This document shows, one piece after another, positions 1 through 10,714 of a stretch of 64,000 bases of DNA. Where the stretch lies: contig JAFKAC010000082.1 of NCBI GenBank assembly GCA_025766275.1, forward strand, positions 196,738-260,737. Direction: 5' to 3'. The notes under the pieces are model-generated. The model had not been told where the DNA came from, ran no database searches, and worked only from the letters and a program-made list of their open reading frames with translations. The translations under genes were made by a program, and so were the position numbers. Each line of letters starts with the position of its first letter. Position 1 is the stretch's first letter. Source of the stretch: Lactarius indigo. Lineage: Eukaryota; Basidiomycota; Agaricomycetes; Russulales; Russulaceae.

Positions 1-2
1 TT

Positions 3-2854
3 TCGTCGACTGCTATTTGGTTGATCTTGGTCAATCTCCCCGCCCACCTGCGATACCGTCCCGAAAATATGTTCCTTGCTGGCGTAATTCCTGGACCAAG
101 GAAGCCTTCGCTTTCTGACATCAACCACAGTTTAAAACTTCTTGTGGACGTATTGTTGGAGTTCTTTGATCCAGGCGTCCTGTATTCTCAAACGGCAAGA
201 CACAAACAAGGTTGCCGGGTTCGGGCAATACTTGTCCCCGTTGTCTCTGATATGCTGGCTGCACGGCAGGCTGGTGGGTTTGCGAGCGCAACGGCAACTT
301 ACTTCTGCACACACTGCTACTTAAAAGTGCAAGACATCGAAAACCTGGACAGAAAGACTTGGCCACCACGAGACGTTGTTGAACACCTCAAAGTTGCAAA
401 GCAATGGCACGATGCAGAAACTTTCGACGGCCAAGAAACCCTTTTCAAAACTCATGGGATCAGGTGGTCCCCGCTTCTCAATTTGCCGTATTGGAACCCC
501 ATTCTATTCACGGCCATTGAGCCTATGCACGTATTTGACACAGGGCTTTTCCAGAATCATTGTCGACAGGTCTGGGGTATCAACACATCCACTGTGGGAG
601 GTGACAGGACTGCGACGTCTACCACTAAAACAACTCCAAGGCCGTCAGATTCCGAAATGAAGAAGTGGTATGACATCATACGCACAACTGAGCAGCACGA
701 TCGTCTTCTGGAGCAACTCAATGGAAGGGACTGCGCTCGCGATACCCTCTGGCATATCTGCGCTGACCATAACTTGCGTCGCACAGGTAACAAGTGGCAA
801 TTAGCTATAACTATCATTGAATGGGTAGGTTTTTGGGCTTTTAGATGAATAAAATGAAGAACTTGTGTTGGATGCAGCGCCAGGCTACATCACTCGACGT
901 CATCAAAATGCCGGCATCCCACTCCACTGAGAAAGCGCGCCATTCCTCCTCTACAGCTTTCTTCGCTTCTGAGACTGAGACTGAGACTGGTGATGAACCC
1001 CGAAGTGTTCGGGAGGGGAGTATCACTACCGATGACTCGGTACGGTGTCAATATGACTGAGATATATGCACGATCTGATCCTCTCCTAATTTAGGTCGCA
1101 TCAGCTCGCACTCTGAGTGAAGACCAAGTTCCTTCTGAAGATCAGCTGAAAGACGTTGAAAAGTGCTTCCAACAGCTCATTGATTGTGCTGCATGGAACA
1201 CTGTTTTGCGGGCTAAAAAAATTATCCTTCAATTTGTCTGCCAAGACTCCTGTAAGATGTCCCAGGATAAACTGAAGGGACTTCGCACCAAGGAAGAGCT
1301 ATACGTCGCAGCTGCTGGATGGGTATGTGTGTAGTGTATTTGATCGAGTAACTTTACATCATTTCCAGTTAGGTACAAGCGAATTGTCCTCTCCAAGAGC
1401 TTCCTACCCAGAAGCGAACAACTTCCTCTGGAAATTCCGCGATACTTGGAAAGGATATTTTAGAGGCCGTTTGGGGAGACATGGATCGCACTGAACTTCC
1501 CTCCTGGGTTACACGAGCCCCTTTAAATTGGGGTACTGCGGCACGGGGTAAACTCAGTGCGAACAACTGGAGAGTTGTCTGCACAATCCACCTCCCCATC
1601 ACCTTAATCAGACTTTGGGGAGGAGACGACGCACCTGGTGACCGGAAAGCAATGCTGGAGAACTTCATGGATCTAGTGCGCACTGTTCAACTTGCGAATT
1701 TACGCTCAATTTCTCGGGACGAGATCAAGTTATACGAGAAATATATCTTTCGCTACGTGACGACATTCAAATCACTATATAAGGTGGCGAAGGTGAAGCC
1801 GATCCATCACACTGCCTTGCACTATGGGGACGTTCTCAGAGGGTTTGGCCCTGCACACACACATGGCGCTGCCTTCTACGAACGGTACATCCATTCCATG
1901 CAGAGCAAGAACCATAACATGAAGCTAGGTTTGCGTCTTGCTTCTAGATATAACCCTACCAAATACTTATTTTCGACAAGGTGAACTCGAGTTAACATTC
2001 ATGCGTGCCTCGACGAGGGAGGCAAATCTACAAGCGCTACTCGCGGATGACAGTGAGGTCCGCTCACATGTTGGCGACCTTCTGGAAGCATACAAGAGTA
2101 CTCTTGCTGAGGACATCCGCAGGACGCGCTTGGCCCATCTGATCGACGCAGTTCACTTGACACAACAAACAGATTTCGCATATGATAGAGAACGTCTACG
2201 TGAATCAAGGCTTCCCGATGCCGTACTAACAGCGTTCATACAATTCTTATATCGCAAACATCTGGATCTCAGGGCCAAGGATTCTACAGGAAGTTCTTCA
2301 ACCACATCTGTATCTGCTCAGTTTTTGGACAAGTTCTCCCTCCGCGGTGTTCAGTACTCAACAGCAACCTGTTGGTCACGTGATAGCCACCTGTTTTTTC
2401 GATCCCCCCAGCATGAAAAGTCCAGCCAGATCACGCACATTTTCTTTCATACCCACGTTCCTGATTCACCCTCGTCTTCTTCTCGGGGTCAAGTTAGCCA
2501 CCTGTCTGTTTACCTCTGCGTGCAGCCCTATGCCCCTCTTCAACACAGCCCAGATCTCAGGGAAATAGACCGAAGGTATAAACGATTTGGATTCGCCGGA
2601 GGATTTTTGTGCAGGAACGAGTTCGCGCCACCTGTCATCATTGAACCCTCGGACATCATTTGTCATATTGCAGTGACGCCCCTCGAAATCAGTGGACATG
2701 AAGTGATACATATTCTTCCAATGGACAGGGTACAGTTCTATCCGAATTGACGGCGCAATGAGACTCATGGCGAAGGAATTTTGACCAACAGCTCATGCAG
2801 GCGTGCTTCATGCGCACAGAAGACCTCGACGTAGACGACCTGACCGAGGAATGA
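3..2854 (+). CDS. Plavaka/CACTA-like (Tnp2-type) transposase, 5' end outside window
   Basis: This is the transposase of a basidiomycete CACTA/EnSpm-like (Plavaka) DNA transposon, which cuts and re-inserts its own element. The reading frame is already open at the left edge. Six exons close in frame: 3-824, 878-1039, 1095-1322, 1373-1928, 1981-2729 and 2792-2854, with introns of 50-62 nt. Family landmarks are NLPAHLRYRPENMFLAGVIP near the start, a CTHC-type cysteine cluster (FCTHCYLK), HGIRWSPLLNLPYW, the GDMDRTELPSWVTRAP block in exon 4, HTHGAAFYERYIH, GELELTF at the exon 4/5 join and DRRYKRFGFAGGFLC near the C-terminus. I see no in-frame stop in these exons, so it may be recently active. Element ends and inverted repeats were not located. 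The protein start, and any upstream partner gene, lie outside the window. Confidence 0.85.
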
Positions 2855-4028
2855 AGTCGCCATCAGGTGAGAATCCTGAGTAGTATGCACCCCTTGAGCG
2901 ATGTTGCTCATGGATCATTGACTCTAACCGTCGCACGGTACTCTTTTATTGGACACCCTCATCGCCGACTAATCTCGCTAGTGGCAAGCAATATCTAAAG
3001 CATGGTGACCGAAGGTGAGCATAAATACGACTTGCATAACATTCGAGATTTAACGCGCACAAAGACATGTAGGAAGGTGGTTTCGAGAGAATATATATTC
3101 GTGAGAGATTATGATTACGATCTGATGTATACACAGGGACAGGATTGAGATAATCTGAGTACGGGATATACTAAACGACTTTCGTTGCAAATGACCGCAC
3201 AAGGCACAAAATGGAAGTTACACAAGGGAATGTGAGGTGAGCATCAGCATATGTCGCCAAATGCCGGGACGCTTTATAATCATGATGACAATTTTCAGAT
3301 AATTACAAAGCATAACAGGATCAAGGATTCAGAGCGTGGTTATTACAGTCCCTTAGACTCTTTCCCCTGAAGAGTCCCTGACCCGCTGCGACCGTCTCTC
3401 TTAAACTTCTTTCCTCCCTGGCTGGCCGTGCTTGCTGTACATTCTAAGTGCTGTGCTGAAGAATGTGATTTAACTTTTTGGGAACTTGAAGTCTCTCACG
3501 GTCCTAGGCAAGACGAAGGAGACCACTGGGGCCTAATACTGTAATAACTTCAGCAAGGATACTACTTGGGATACTTAGACTGTCACTGTCGTCGCTTGCT
3601 ACTTCTTCAGCTCCGAGCATCAGGTGAGAAGGTTTTTATTCCTCATGAGTCATGCCAGTTACTCACCCCACTGCCTCACCATCGACGCCGTCAGTCTCGT
3701 CTCAAACCCTGACCAAATGATAAAGCCGAGAAACAGAGAGAGAAGTAACAGGAGAGAGGGTTTTATCTGCCTCTCACATTGGCGGTATTGCCTTAGATAC
3801 CTCTGATGATGAGATCGAGAAACAGAGAGAAAGAGGCAGCTTATAAGATAGCTTTCTAGGCTTAATTTTGGTCACCCAGCGGACCCGAGTCCCAGTTCTA
3901 AGCGGTAGAGGGATGCCTTAGAGGCACGTTCATTTTTCTCGTGTCGTCGCTGATATTCCCGGGCTAACATAAGTTACAACTTCAGCTCTTTTCCTTTTAT
4001 CGCCACCTTGCCGACCTCACCATCTTCA
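2855..4028. other. Non-coding stretch after the transposase
   Basis: Only short, overlapping ORFs without recognisable motifs or plausible splicing are visible. The right end of the Plavaka-type element should lie here, but I could not pick out its terminal repeat. Confidence 0.5.
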
Positions 4029-4469
4029 ATGCCTCTCACCATTAAGCTGGGCGACCTCTACAGTTCAAGGCGTCATCAAAGAACACGGGAGATCGTAAAG
4101 GCACACGTATGGGCCCACTTTGTGAGTCATGAACGACTCGCGCATGATGGGGTCGAGGTCACAACTGTGAGGTGCGTTTTTACGCGCCTCTTTAACGCGC
4201 CCCGTCGGCACTCACAATCACTTGCAGGCCTACGGGCTGGCACCGCGAACGAGGCGCAGTAGAACCGGGATGGCACTTAACGGTGGACTTCAGCAGATGG
4301 AACGGCGTGCACATTTCGACTCATCATGTTTACCATAGTGATCCTGCATTTAATGGGGTAAGTGCGTCCATTTATTCTCATATTTATTCTCATGTTATAT
4401 TCTATTCAGATGGGCAGGAGAGGGCGGCGCCGTCACGTGATAGGTCGACAGGCATCCAACTTGCCTTAG
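4029..4469 (+). CDS. Small three-exon hypothetical protein (110 aa)
   Basis: I do not recognise this protein. Three exons close in frame: 4029-4171, 4228-4357 and 4410-4469. The introns are 56 and 52 nt with gtgcgt..gcag and gtaagt..tcag ends. The product would be 110 residues, with a basic N-terminal half, a WHLTVDFSRWNG segment, a histidine-rich STHHVYHSDP segment and an arginine-rich C-terminus. The start is the first ATG in the open frame, following a pyrimidine-rich leader. It lies just upstream of a decayed TGS1-like fragment, with no sign that the two belong together. The consistent splice sites and the good phase of all three exons favour a real gene; lack of family recognition keeps confidence moderate. 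Confidence 0.4.
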
Positions 4470-4874
4470 AGTACTACGAATTTGCTTGATATACTCTCCA
4501 ATTTGTTTTAAACCTTTTCTACTTCTTTCTTTAGCCACGGGAATGCCGAAACCCAGCGACCCCATCACCTCCCTCGTCACCGTCCACGTCGTTGCCTCGC
4601 CGCCACGTTACCGTCACCGCCACCGACGTCCCCATCCTCGCCCCTCCATCGCGTTACCGTTGCCGTCATGATTGGGGTCGCGCGGGTCGTGTTGGCGGAG
4701 TGCCTCGGCGGCGGCAGCGGCATCTCATGGGCGTCGTGGTTGGGATACCACGCAGAGCGCCTCTGAGCGGCGACATCAGGAAACCTTACGAAGAGAGGGA
4801 AAGCTAAGTTTTAGTCAATGTAACCCCGCAAAGTACTCACTGATCGCAGGCCCACATGTCAACAGATCCCCGAC

Positions 4875-5200
4875 CACACCACAGCAATGAGGGATGCATT
4901 GTGGACTCGGAAGGGTGGCACGCCCAAAGCTATCGTGACGCAGATTGTAGAGCGCTGTCGCTGCGATGTCGTCCTGGACGCGCTCTGCGGCGTCGGCGAC
5001 AAACAGGTTGCCTTTGCCTGAATATGTGAATGAGGTACGCTCTTCCTCCTCTCCCCCGACCTAATCGCTTCACCGGATAGACGCCATTATCGGGCTCGAC
5101 ACATGCTCAACGCGCCTCGTACTTGCACGCCACGTATAAAGATCATCCTCAGGCGATGAGGCTCAATGGGATTGCCAGCGACCAAACGTCAGACAGGAAT
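4875..5200 (+). pseudogene. Decayed trimethylguanosine synthase (TGS1)-like fragment
   Basis: TGS1 hypermethylates the 7-methylguanosine cap of snRNAs and snoRNAs using S-adenosylmethionine. The stretch 4887-5021 encodes TPKAIVTQIVERC followed by DVVLDALCGVG, matching the family's post-I region and AdoMet-binding motif I. One frame over, just upstream, EGCIVDSEGWH matches the conserved acidic/EGWYS segment, so a 1-nt frameshift separates the two around 4915-4925. A stop ends the ORF at 5021. After what looks like a retained intron (about 5034-5089) a short segment VIGLDT..TRLVLARH resembles the family's next beta strand. The N-terminal RNA-recognition part and the catalytic segment with the NPPWGG-like motif are not seen. 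I infer a partial pseudogene; a functional TGS1 should exist elsewhere in the genome. Confidence 0.6.
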
Positions 5201-5985
5201 GAGCGTCAGACAATTCCCAAATCGCCGTGCGACGCCTCCGAACCAAAACCCGCTTTTCAATGTCACTTAATATCCCAAATGCGGTGAGTCTACGGGTCCC
5301 TGGAGCTCTGCTAGCTCTGGATCGCAAAGCAGATCTACACGTCCCTCTCTCGTAATCACGTATTAATAATATGTTTTGTTTATTTCCCACGCAAGACAAT
5401 TCAAATCACTCGTACAACTACCCTTCTAACTATTCACTCTTCTCACTCTTGTCTGTACTTCCTCTGTAAATGCCGAAAGCGATTCCCTCCCCGAAGGTAT
5501 CCCCGACGAGCGGGAAGAAAATTTGTCAAACTCGATGTCACTTTCGGGGGCTTTGCGTCCCATGTAAAGAAATGTGAGAGAGAACCTGGGACGCAAGGCC
5601 GAAAGAAGGTATATAAGGGAGCTGAAGAAGTTGCAGTCGCGCCTAGAGAGTAATACTGGTACGCCAATGATGTACTAGACTTGTATTCTAACGTACTAAT
5701 CATGATTTCGTTCTAGACGCAGCTGCTCCAGATCGATTACCCTTCGATGGCCCCGCTGCCATAGATCAGATAGATTTTTATGCAGGATCGGAAAACTCAT
5801 TTAATTTCACACTAGACCATCCTCCGGCAGAGGTATCCAATGAGGCGTTATCATGTGGGATCTGATGGTCGGTTATCGAACTTGCCAAAGGTGATGGAGT
5901 GAGTCGCGTTTACTCCACTGTATTTTCTGATGTTCTCAACTGGCTCATCGTCAGTCGGTCTGTGGACTAGGTTGCTCCTTGCAAG
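5201..5985. other. No gene recognised
   Basis: Short ORFs on both strands only. Nothing here resembles the rest of TGS1, and no RNA gene or repeat stands out. Confidence 0.45.
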
Positions 5986-6354
5986 ATGACTTCAGAAACG
6001 AGGTCATTTAACCTTTCCTCTGCGGTATCGTTTCATCTGACGCGCAAGGCACCTAACAGTTATACCACTGATATGATCACTCAATCAGTCGCAGCCTTCC
6101 TGCAACCACACACGTCCTCTCTATCGGTGTCCGTTGTTTCCCACGTCATGGCAGGTTTAATGGGAGGTGATTTCGGCACGGAGGAATTCAATCAAGTCTT
6201 GAGCACCCAGCTTGACGCCTTGGCCATCTCGCCTCAAGCGAAACAAGATATAATTCCTGCCCTTCTTGGCATCGCAAAGTTGGCCAAAGTGCAGTCGCAG
6301 TGGTGTGTTTTTCAGTCACTTTTTCCTGCCATACAATCCTCATGTCTTTATTGA
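5986..6354 (+). CDS. Hypothetical ORF, 122 aa
   Basis: I do not recognise it. The translation has an amphipathic helical character (HVMAGLMGGDFGTEEFNQVL, QDIIPALLGIAKLAK), unlike the low-complexity ORFs that follow it. A possible donor (gtgtgttt near 6304) and acceptor (ttttacag, ending 6391) could join it to a downstream exon whose alternative frame reads SEPEPEPEL, but the phases do not fit cleanly. It may be a fragment or chance ORF. Confidence 0.25.
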   Translation: MTSETRSFNLSSAVSFHLTRKAPNSYTTDMITQSVAAFLQPHTSSLSVSVVSHVMAGLMGGDFGTEEFNQVLSTQLDALAISPQAKQDIIPALLGIAKLAKVQSQWCVFQSLFPAIQSSCLY

Positions 6355-8131
6355 TGTACAAGTGCATCCGCGTCAACATCATTTTTACAGCCGACGGTGT
6401 CCGAGCCCGAGCCTGAGCCCGAGCTCATGGACTCTAATGCCGAGGCGTCTTATCAGATCCGCCAGCGACCTTTGTTACCGCCGAAATGAGGACTGAGAGT
6501 CTTGCTCGGAGTCACCCCGCACAGCTCAGATCCCTCTCGGTCCAGAGTCACCGTCCCCGCCTCGCCGACAGTTCCTTCCCTTTCACAGCAAGTCCCAACT
6601 CGGTGGCTGCTGTATCGCATCCCCCAACTGCTCAAGTAGCAAGAACAGTCGCTCCCGTTCCTGGACACTCAATGGCTGCAGTATCTCGTCTCTCAAGTGC
6701 TCAAGTCGCAAGAACCTCCGGTACTCTACGAAGTCTCGTCAGTGCCGCTTGCGCCTCGTCTCCCACACGCTTCGCCTGCTCCTGCTGCCTGGCTCTGCGT
6801 CTACTTCGACTTTGCACTCACTCTTGTCACTCAGTCAGACTTGGTTTCGGCACCCCTCAACGGCTCGGCAACCATCACCACCCGCACGCGCAAGGTCCGG
6901 AACAAGGCGGAAGATCTCGGCAGCGGCCAGAACGGCATCCCCAACGCAGGCGACGCTTCTGCTCAATAGTTTCGGCTAGCGCGGTACACGCCGTACACTG
7001 GACACCTCGTTTTCGATCCTGGGGCTCGGTCTTAGTCTTAGCAGCACACGAGGATGCCAGCAAGCGCAAGCTGAGGACACGCGGTACCCTCGCCACCACA
7101 CGCGACAACGCACTGAGTCTCTACCCCGCCAACGTCGTCGGTATTACTTCAAACGCTTTCAAATGCACACAAGCATGGGCTCGTCAAGGTCTTTTAAAGT
7201 GAATCAAGACTCCCGTTGCCATTCCCCTCAGCCGCACACCAATATCCACCTGTGTGAAGTTGACGACCACGACACCCCCACTACCACGCCCGACGCCACC
7301 TTCCCCCACTCTTGCCTTAGTGCCGATCTCACCGTTTTCAGCGCCGAAACCCCTGGATTTTTTCCAAGAAAGAGCATGACCAGGGACGGTCAAGATTTGA
7401 ACATTTTTGAGCCCCAGCCGAATATCAACATCACATGGCCAAAGTGCCAGTTCGGATTCGGATTCACTTCCTTTTTATCGATCACTCTTTCCTCTCTCCC
7501 GCTCACTTCAACCCACCTACCCACCCACTCACTCTCGTTACGAGGTCATCCCACTCGTTCACCCTTATCGGATTGGATCGCCAACGCACGCCAGCTTGTC
7601 ACCCGCTCACTCGTAGGCCGCGCGTTCCTGCATCTCATGTCCTTTGTCCTTCGCCACGCCTCAGCCACGCCGCCTGTCACCGTACCTGCGCTGTCTCGGT
7701 CGCGACGCTTACCGTCCACATTCTGTCCCAAGCCATCACCAAGAGTCTACCTCTCCCGCGTCGATACAGGTAGAGGTGAGTATTCATGTCGTTTTCTAGA
7801 TGCGTCCATGTGGTCACCACTCTCTTCAGAACCACCCCTCTCCGTCGCACCAACAACTGGACCGGGAGCTTCTGGAGTCACGCTCCGGGCCTCCTCCCTC
7901 CATCGTCGTTACGGCCGCGACCCGACCTTTAGGCCGCCCCGTCCTGCTGCCGTCGCAGAGGTGCAACGGTGGCGAGCCCTGAGAGGACCGCTGAGAGGTG
8001 TCGGCCCTGCGACAAGACGAAGCGGGGCAGGGCGGGAGTGGACCACTACTTCCTCTTCCTCCCCTTTCTTGCGGATATTGTATATCGCCTTTCGAACTTA
8101 CACCGATTCGAGTCTGTACATGTACAAGTGA
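6355..8131 (+). other. Pyrimidine-rich, low-complexity region with doubtful long ORFs
   Basis: The + strand is rich in C and T, which opens several overlapping frames full of Ser, Pro, Thr and Arg, including one of 322 codons at 7163-8131. Around 6595-6730 two imperfect copies of a roughly 70-bp unit (containing GTGCTCAAGTCGCAAGAAC-like sequence) lie next to each other. No frame shows a recognisable domain. I regard the ORFs as compositional and not as genes. Confidence 0.4.
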
Positions 8132-8409
8132 TTGTTAGTTGTAGAATTAATATGCAAAATATGTCTGTGTTATTGGCAAGTGTGAATCTGCGCGATGCCT
8201 TTGTGTGCTGTGTCTTTGAGTTGGGCTTGATCGCTTGATCTCTCGAGCCATTGATGAGATGTTCCGAGGGCCTTTGCCTGTGTCTGTTTGTGAGTTGAGG
8301 TGTTCCGATGTCGAGCGAGATGTCGTGTATTGTATGTCGAGATTTCAACGTCTTGAGTTGAGACTGTCTCGAGTCGCTGACTCATGATGTCACGATGTCG
8401 GCTGTCGGC

Positions 8410-8700
8410 CTGGATATCTCTTCAATGAAATCCGTAGATTAATTGGGAATAAATTGTAAATATGAGTCACTATGTCATCACAATGAACAACATGGATTTA
8501 TTAATAATATATGTGTGGAGCATATTGAAAGTTAATTGTGAGTTATATTGTGGATACTTTTACAATATATCTGGTGGCATAAGCCTTTGCACATTGGAGA
8601 GTATATTGTAAATAAGTTTACAATATTTTACACAACAACTGTTTAGACATTTCTGGGATATGCTTCTTATAAAATTAGCATATAAACTCACATAACATTG
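8410..8700. other. AT-rich non-coding stretch with a perfect palindrome
   Basis: Base composition falls sharply compared with the flanks. At 8603-8626 a perfect 10-bp stem (ATATTGTAAA / TTTACAATAT) encloses a TAAG loop, and related TTGTAAAT or TTACAATA words recur at about 8452, 8570 and 8608. This could be the remains of a small non-autonomous element that truncated the neighbouring LTR, but no terminal repeats were identified. Confidence 0.3.
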
Positions 8701-8844
8701 TACTATGCCCACAGTGCATGCGCAATCTCCTATCGTACTGCCATATCACCACTGTAAAGGCCTAAGGCCGCAAGTCCGTGACTAATCTACCTTACCACCG
8801 TAGTCACAACCAGTATAGTAAGGGTCCAGAACTGCAACGTAACA
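8700..8844 (-). repeat. Truncated Gypsy LTR (5' part only)
   Basis: Read on the - strand, TGTTACGTTGCAG begins at 8844 directly after a polypurine tract (AGAAAGGGGGTGA). Its first ~90 bp resemble the LTR at 13736-14180 (ACCCTTACT..., GACTACGG, GTAAGGTA.ATTAGTCA). The promoter/hairpin half of the LTR is missing and the sequence runs into AT-rich DNA; the exact break is uncertain. Confidence 0.65.
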
Positions 8845-8874
8845 TCACCCCCTTTCTAGCGTGAGACTCCTGAC

Positions 8875-9291
8875 TCACCAAAAGTCGTGAGCTGGCCAAT
8901 CCCTCTGCTCATCTGCAATGTGCTCAAGCACTGTAGCCCGCTCCAACTGGTAGATACAGTTGCGCTTGTCGTCCTGGGCGCACTGAATCATAGCACAGAG
9001 TTGACTCACCCTCGTGTGCAACTGATCAAGCTTGAAGCTCACCGCACAATAGCGCATCACTTCGGCCATAAGGGTCTCATCGTTGATGCGGTTGAGGGCT
9101 TGGTTGGTGATCTTGTCTGCTGCAAAGATCACCAGATCTTCGTGTGGGTAGGTGGGACGGAGGGCGGCCAACACATGCGGCTCTGCATAGAGTGGTCTGC
9201 CATAAACATGCAGCGAACCTGGTATAACCCCCAATATCAGTGGGTCCACTCCTTCGATGATCTGCACATGTGTGTTATGCTCCACTGGCAT
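8875..9291 (-). CDS. Gypsy accessory ORF (ORF3 family), copy B, fused to an LTR start codon
   Basis: This 138-aa open frame belongs to a family of four related ORFs in this window. Shared features are VDPLILGVIPGS / NPFVLGL-type N-terminal block, YGRPLYA, HEDLVIFAADKITNQALN, then a charged helical region ending in the DDKRNCIYQLERA signature and a final WP..DFW-stop. The initiator ATG lies inside the adjacent LTR (codons MPVEHN), and the frame continues across the LTR edge straight into ORF3. The usual internal region (primer site, gag, pol) is absent. A polypurine tract and a truncated LTR follow. I infer a deletion derivative of a Gypsy element that keeps an intact ORF3. Function is unknown; no transmembrane segment or catalytic motif is visible. 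Confidence 0.6.
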   Translation of the reverse strand: MPVEHNTHVQIIEGVDPLILGVIPGSLHVYGRPLYAEPHVLAALRPTYPHEDLVIFAADKITNQALNRINDETLMAEVMRYCAVSFKLDQLHTRVSQLCAMIQCAQDDKRNCIYQLERATVLEHIADEQRDWPAHDFW

Positions 9292-9780
9292 TAGTCCGAC
9301 TTGGACTCTGAACAGGCATAATCGACTTAGTGGAAGTTAGGCAAATGGGGACTATGTGTCAACCCAATGCAAGCTGAACAGGGGCACACCGGCACACTCT
9401 GCAGCTAATATAGAAGAGCACTACCCCTTGGTAGATAGGAGACAGAGATGCACTTAGTTCAAGACTAAGGCTGACAAGAGATGAGTCAAGAGAGTGGATT
9501 GAAGAAGACCAAGATGGGGACTCTTGGTCTTCCGAAATGACTACTTATACAAATACACACGGGCTTTAAAGCGCCGCTAGAATAATAGGTAACCAATAGC
9601 ATAACTAGCTCGAACCCTAGTACAGCTATCCTAGGAATGAGTCATACATGAGCCACAATCACATGCGAACTACTATGCTGACTGATGCGATGTAAGAGTC
9701 CATGACTAATACTACTGTCGGGCCATAGTCATAACTGGCCATGAATCGTTCACAACACGTAATCAGTCCGTACCATGACA
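9273..9780 (-). repeat. Gypsy LTR, 508 bp, - strand orientation
   Basis: On the - strand it begins TGTCATGG at 9780, next to the polypurine tract TGAAAAGGGGGTAA, and ends TAACA at 9273. It contains the same promoter block as the complete element: a TATA-like TTGTATAAGTAG motif followed by the inverted pair AAGACCAAGA / TCTTGGTCTT. It ends with the in-frame ATG of copy B. It sits between two ORF3 copies, acting as the 3' LTR of copy D and the 5' LTR of copy B. Confidence 0.75.
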
Positions 9781-9807
9781 TTACCCCCTTTTCAGGAGTG
9801 AGGCCCA

Positions 9808-10135
9808 CCTCACTAATCCACCTTCGATTCCTGCCTCATCTGCTCTGCTTCATCCTCCATACACGCCAGTAAGTTAGCCCTTTCAAGACAATAGAGACTG
9901 TCCTTTTTGTCCTCCGCCACCATGTACTTCTCCTCTTTCAGTTGCCGAATTCACCTCTCCAGTTGGTCTTCGGCAAAGGTGAATTGCCAAAATCAGCGTA
10001 ATTCTTGAGTGAGGGTGACATCCCCAATATGCATTAGTAATAGGTCAGTGGGGTGATGGTCACGGAGCATGAAATATTCCTCATGGGGAATAAAAGCTTG
10101 GTTGTTTTTTGGGAGGTGCAGCGTGGCATAGATGT
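9808..10135 (-). pseudogene. Gypsy accessory ORF (ORF3 family), copy D, decayed
   Basis: The - strand translation runs HNIYATLHLPKNNQAFIPHE, then a MHIGD segment, then AEDKKDSLYCLERANLL. It is colinear with copy A (YARPHRPHNNRAFIAHED, KIGDESLTAEI, DKLDSIYRLERAN). At least two in-frame stops interrupt it, near the middle. It ends immediately before a polypurine tract and the LTR at 9273-9780. The N-terminal portion is lost toward 10135-10206. Similarity was judged by eye. Confidence 0.55.
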
Positions 10136-10206
10136 TATGATCCGACGCTTCAGACCGCAGTTACAGTGTGTTCTCATCTTGTTCTTTCCCCTTCTGTCCC
10201 ATACCT

Positions 10207-10714
10207 TGTTACCCAAAGGAGCTACTACTGTTAGTGGCGTTACTTGCCTTGATCCAAATGTCCCTTTCTCCATCTAGTTTCTTTGCTTCTGTGTGGGTCT
10301 GTGTTCATGTTGTTTGGAACCTCGCCCTATATAAACCTGTACTGTAGACTGTAGGAAGCCAGACTTGGCTTCGTTTGCAATCTAGCAACCTTGCCTTCGT
10401 ACTTTGGTGTGACCTCACTCTATTCCCTTCTTCTTGTGCATCCCCCTACCTCAGTCCTTAACCCGGACACTTTGAAGTCTTTGCAGTTGAACTATATCAA
10501 CGCGTCACACCTGTTATACTCTGTGCACTAGCAAGATCAAGTGTAGAGAAGTGTTAGACACTTCGGACGAGGAGTCCTACATTACAGAGTAGTGCTGCAC
10601 CTTGTGTCACACTTTTGCCACCAGTATTTCATAGCAATAAGACAACAGACATCTTCGCTTGATACTTGTGTGATTCAGAATCTCCAGAACCCACGCCCCT
10701 GCTAGGGCGTAACA
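10207..10714 (+). repeat. Probable LTR, 508 bp
   Basis: The segment starts TGTTACCC and ends GGGCGTAACA, giving the TGTTAC/GTAACA terminal inversion seen in the other LTRs. It has a TATA-like CCCTATATAAACC motif near 10330. It abuts the integrase fragment at 10715. No matching direct repeat flanks it (TACCT versus AAAAC), so it is either half of a truncated element or a boundary is misplaced. Confidence 0.45.

Noticed and set aside
7163..8131. 322-codon + strand ORF
   Set aside because: Pyrimidine-rich DNA opens several frames here; the translation is Ser/Pro/Thr/Arg-rich without domain or splice support.
8887..9294. 135-codon + strand ORF
   Set aside because: Exact mirror of ORF3 copy B; the - strand reading matches three other copies and the + strand does not.
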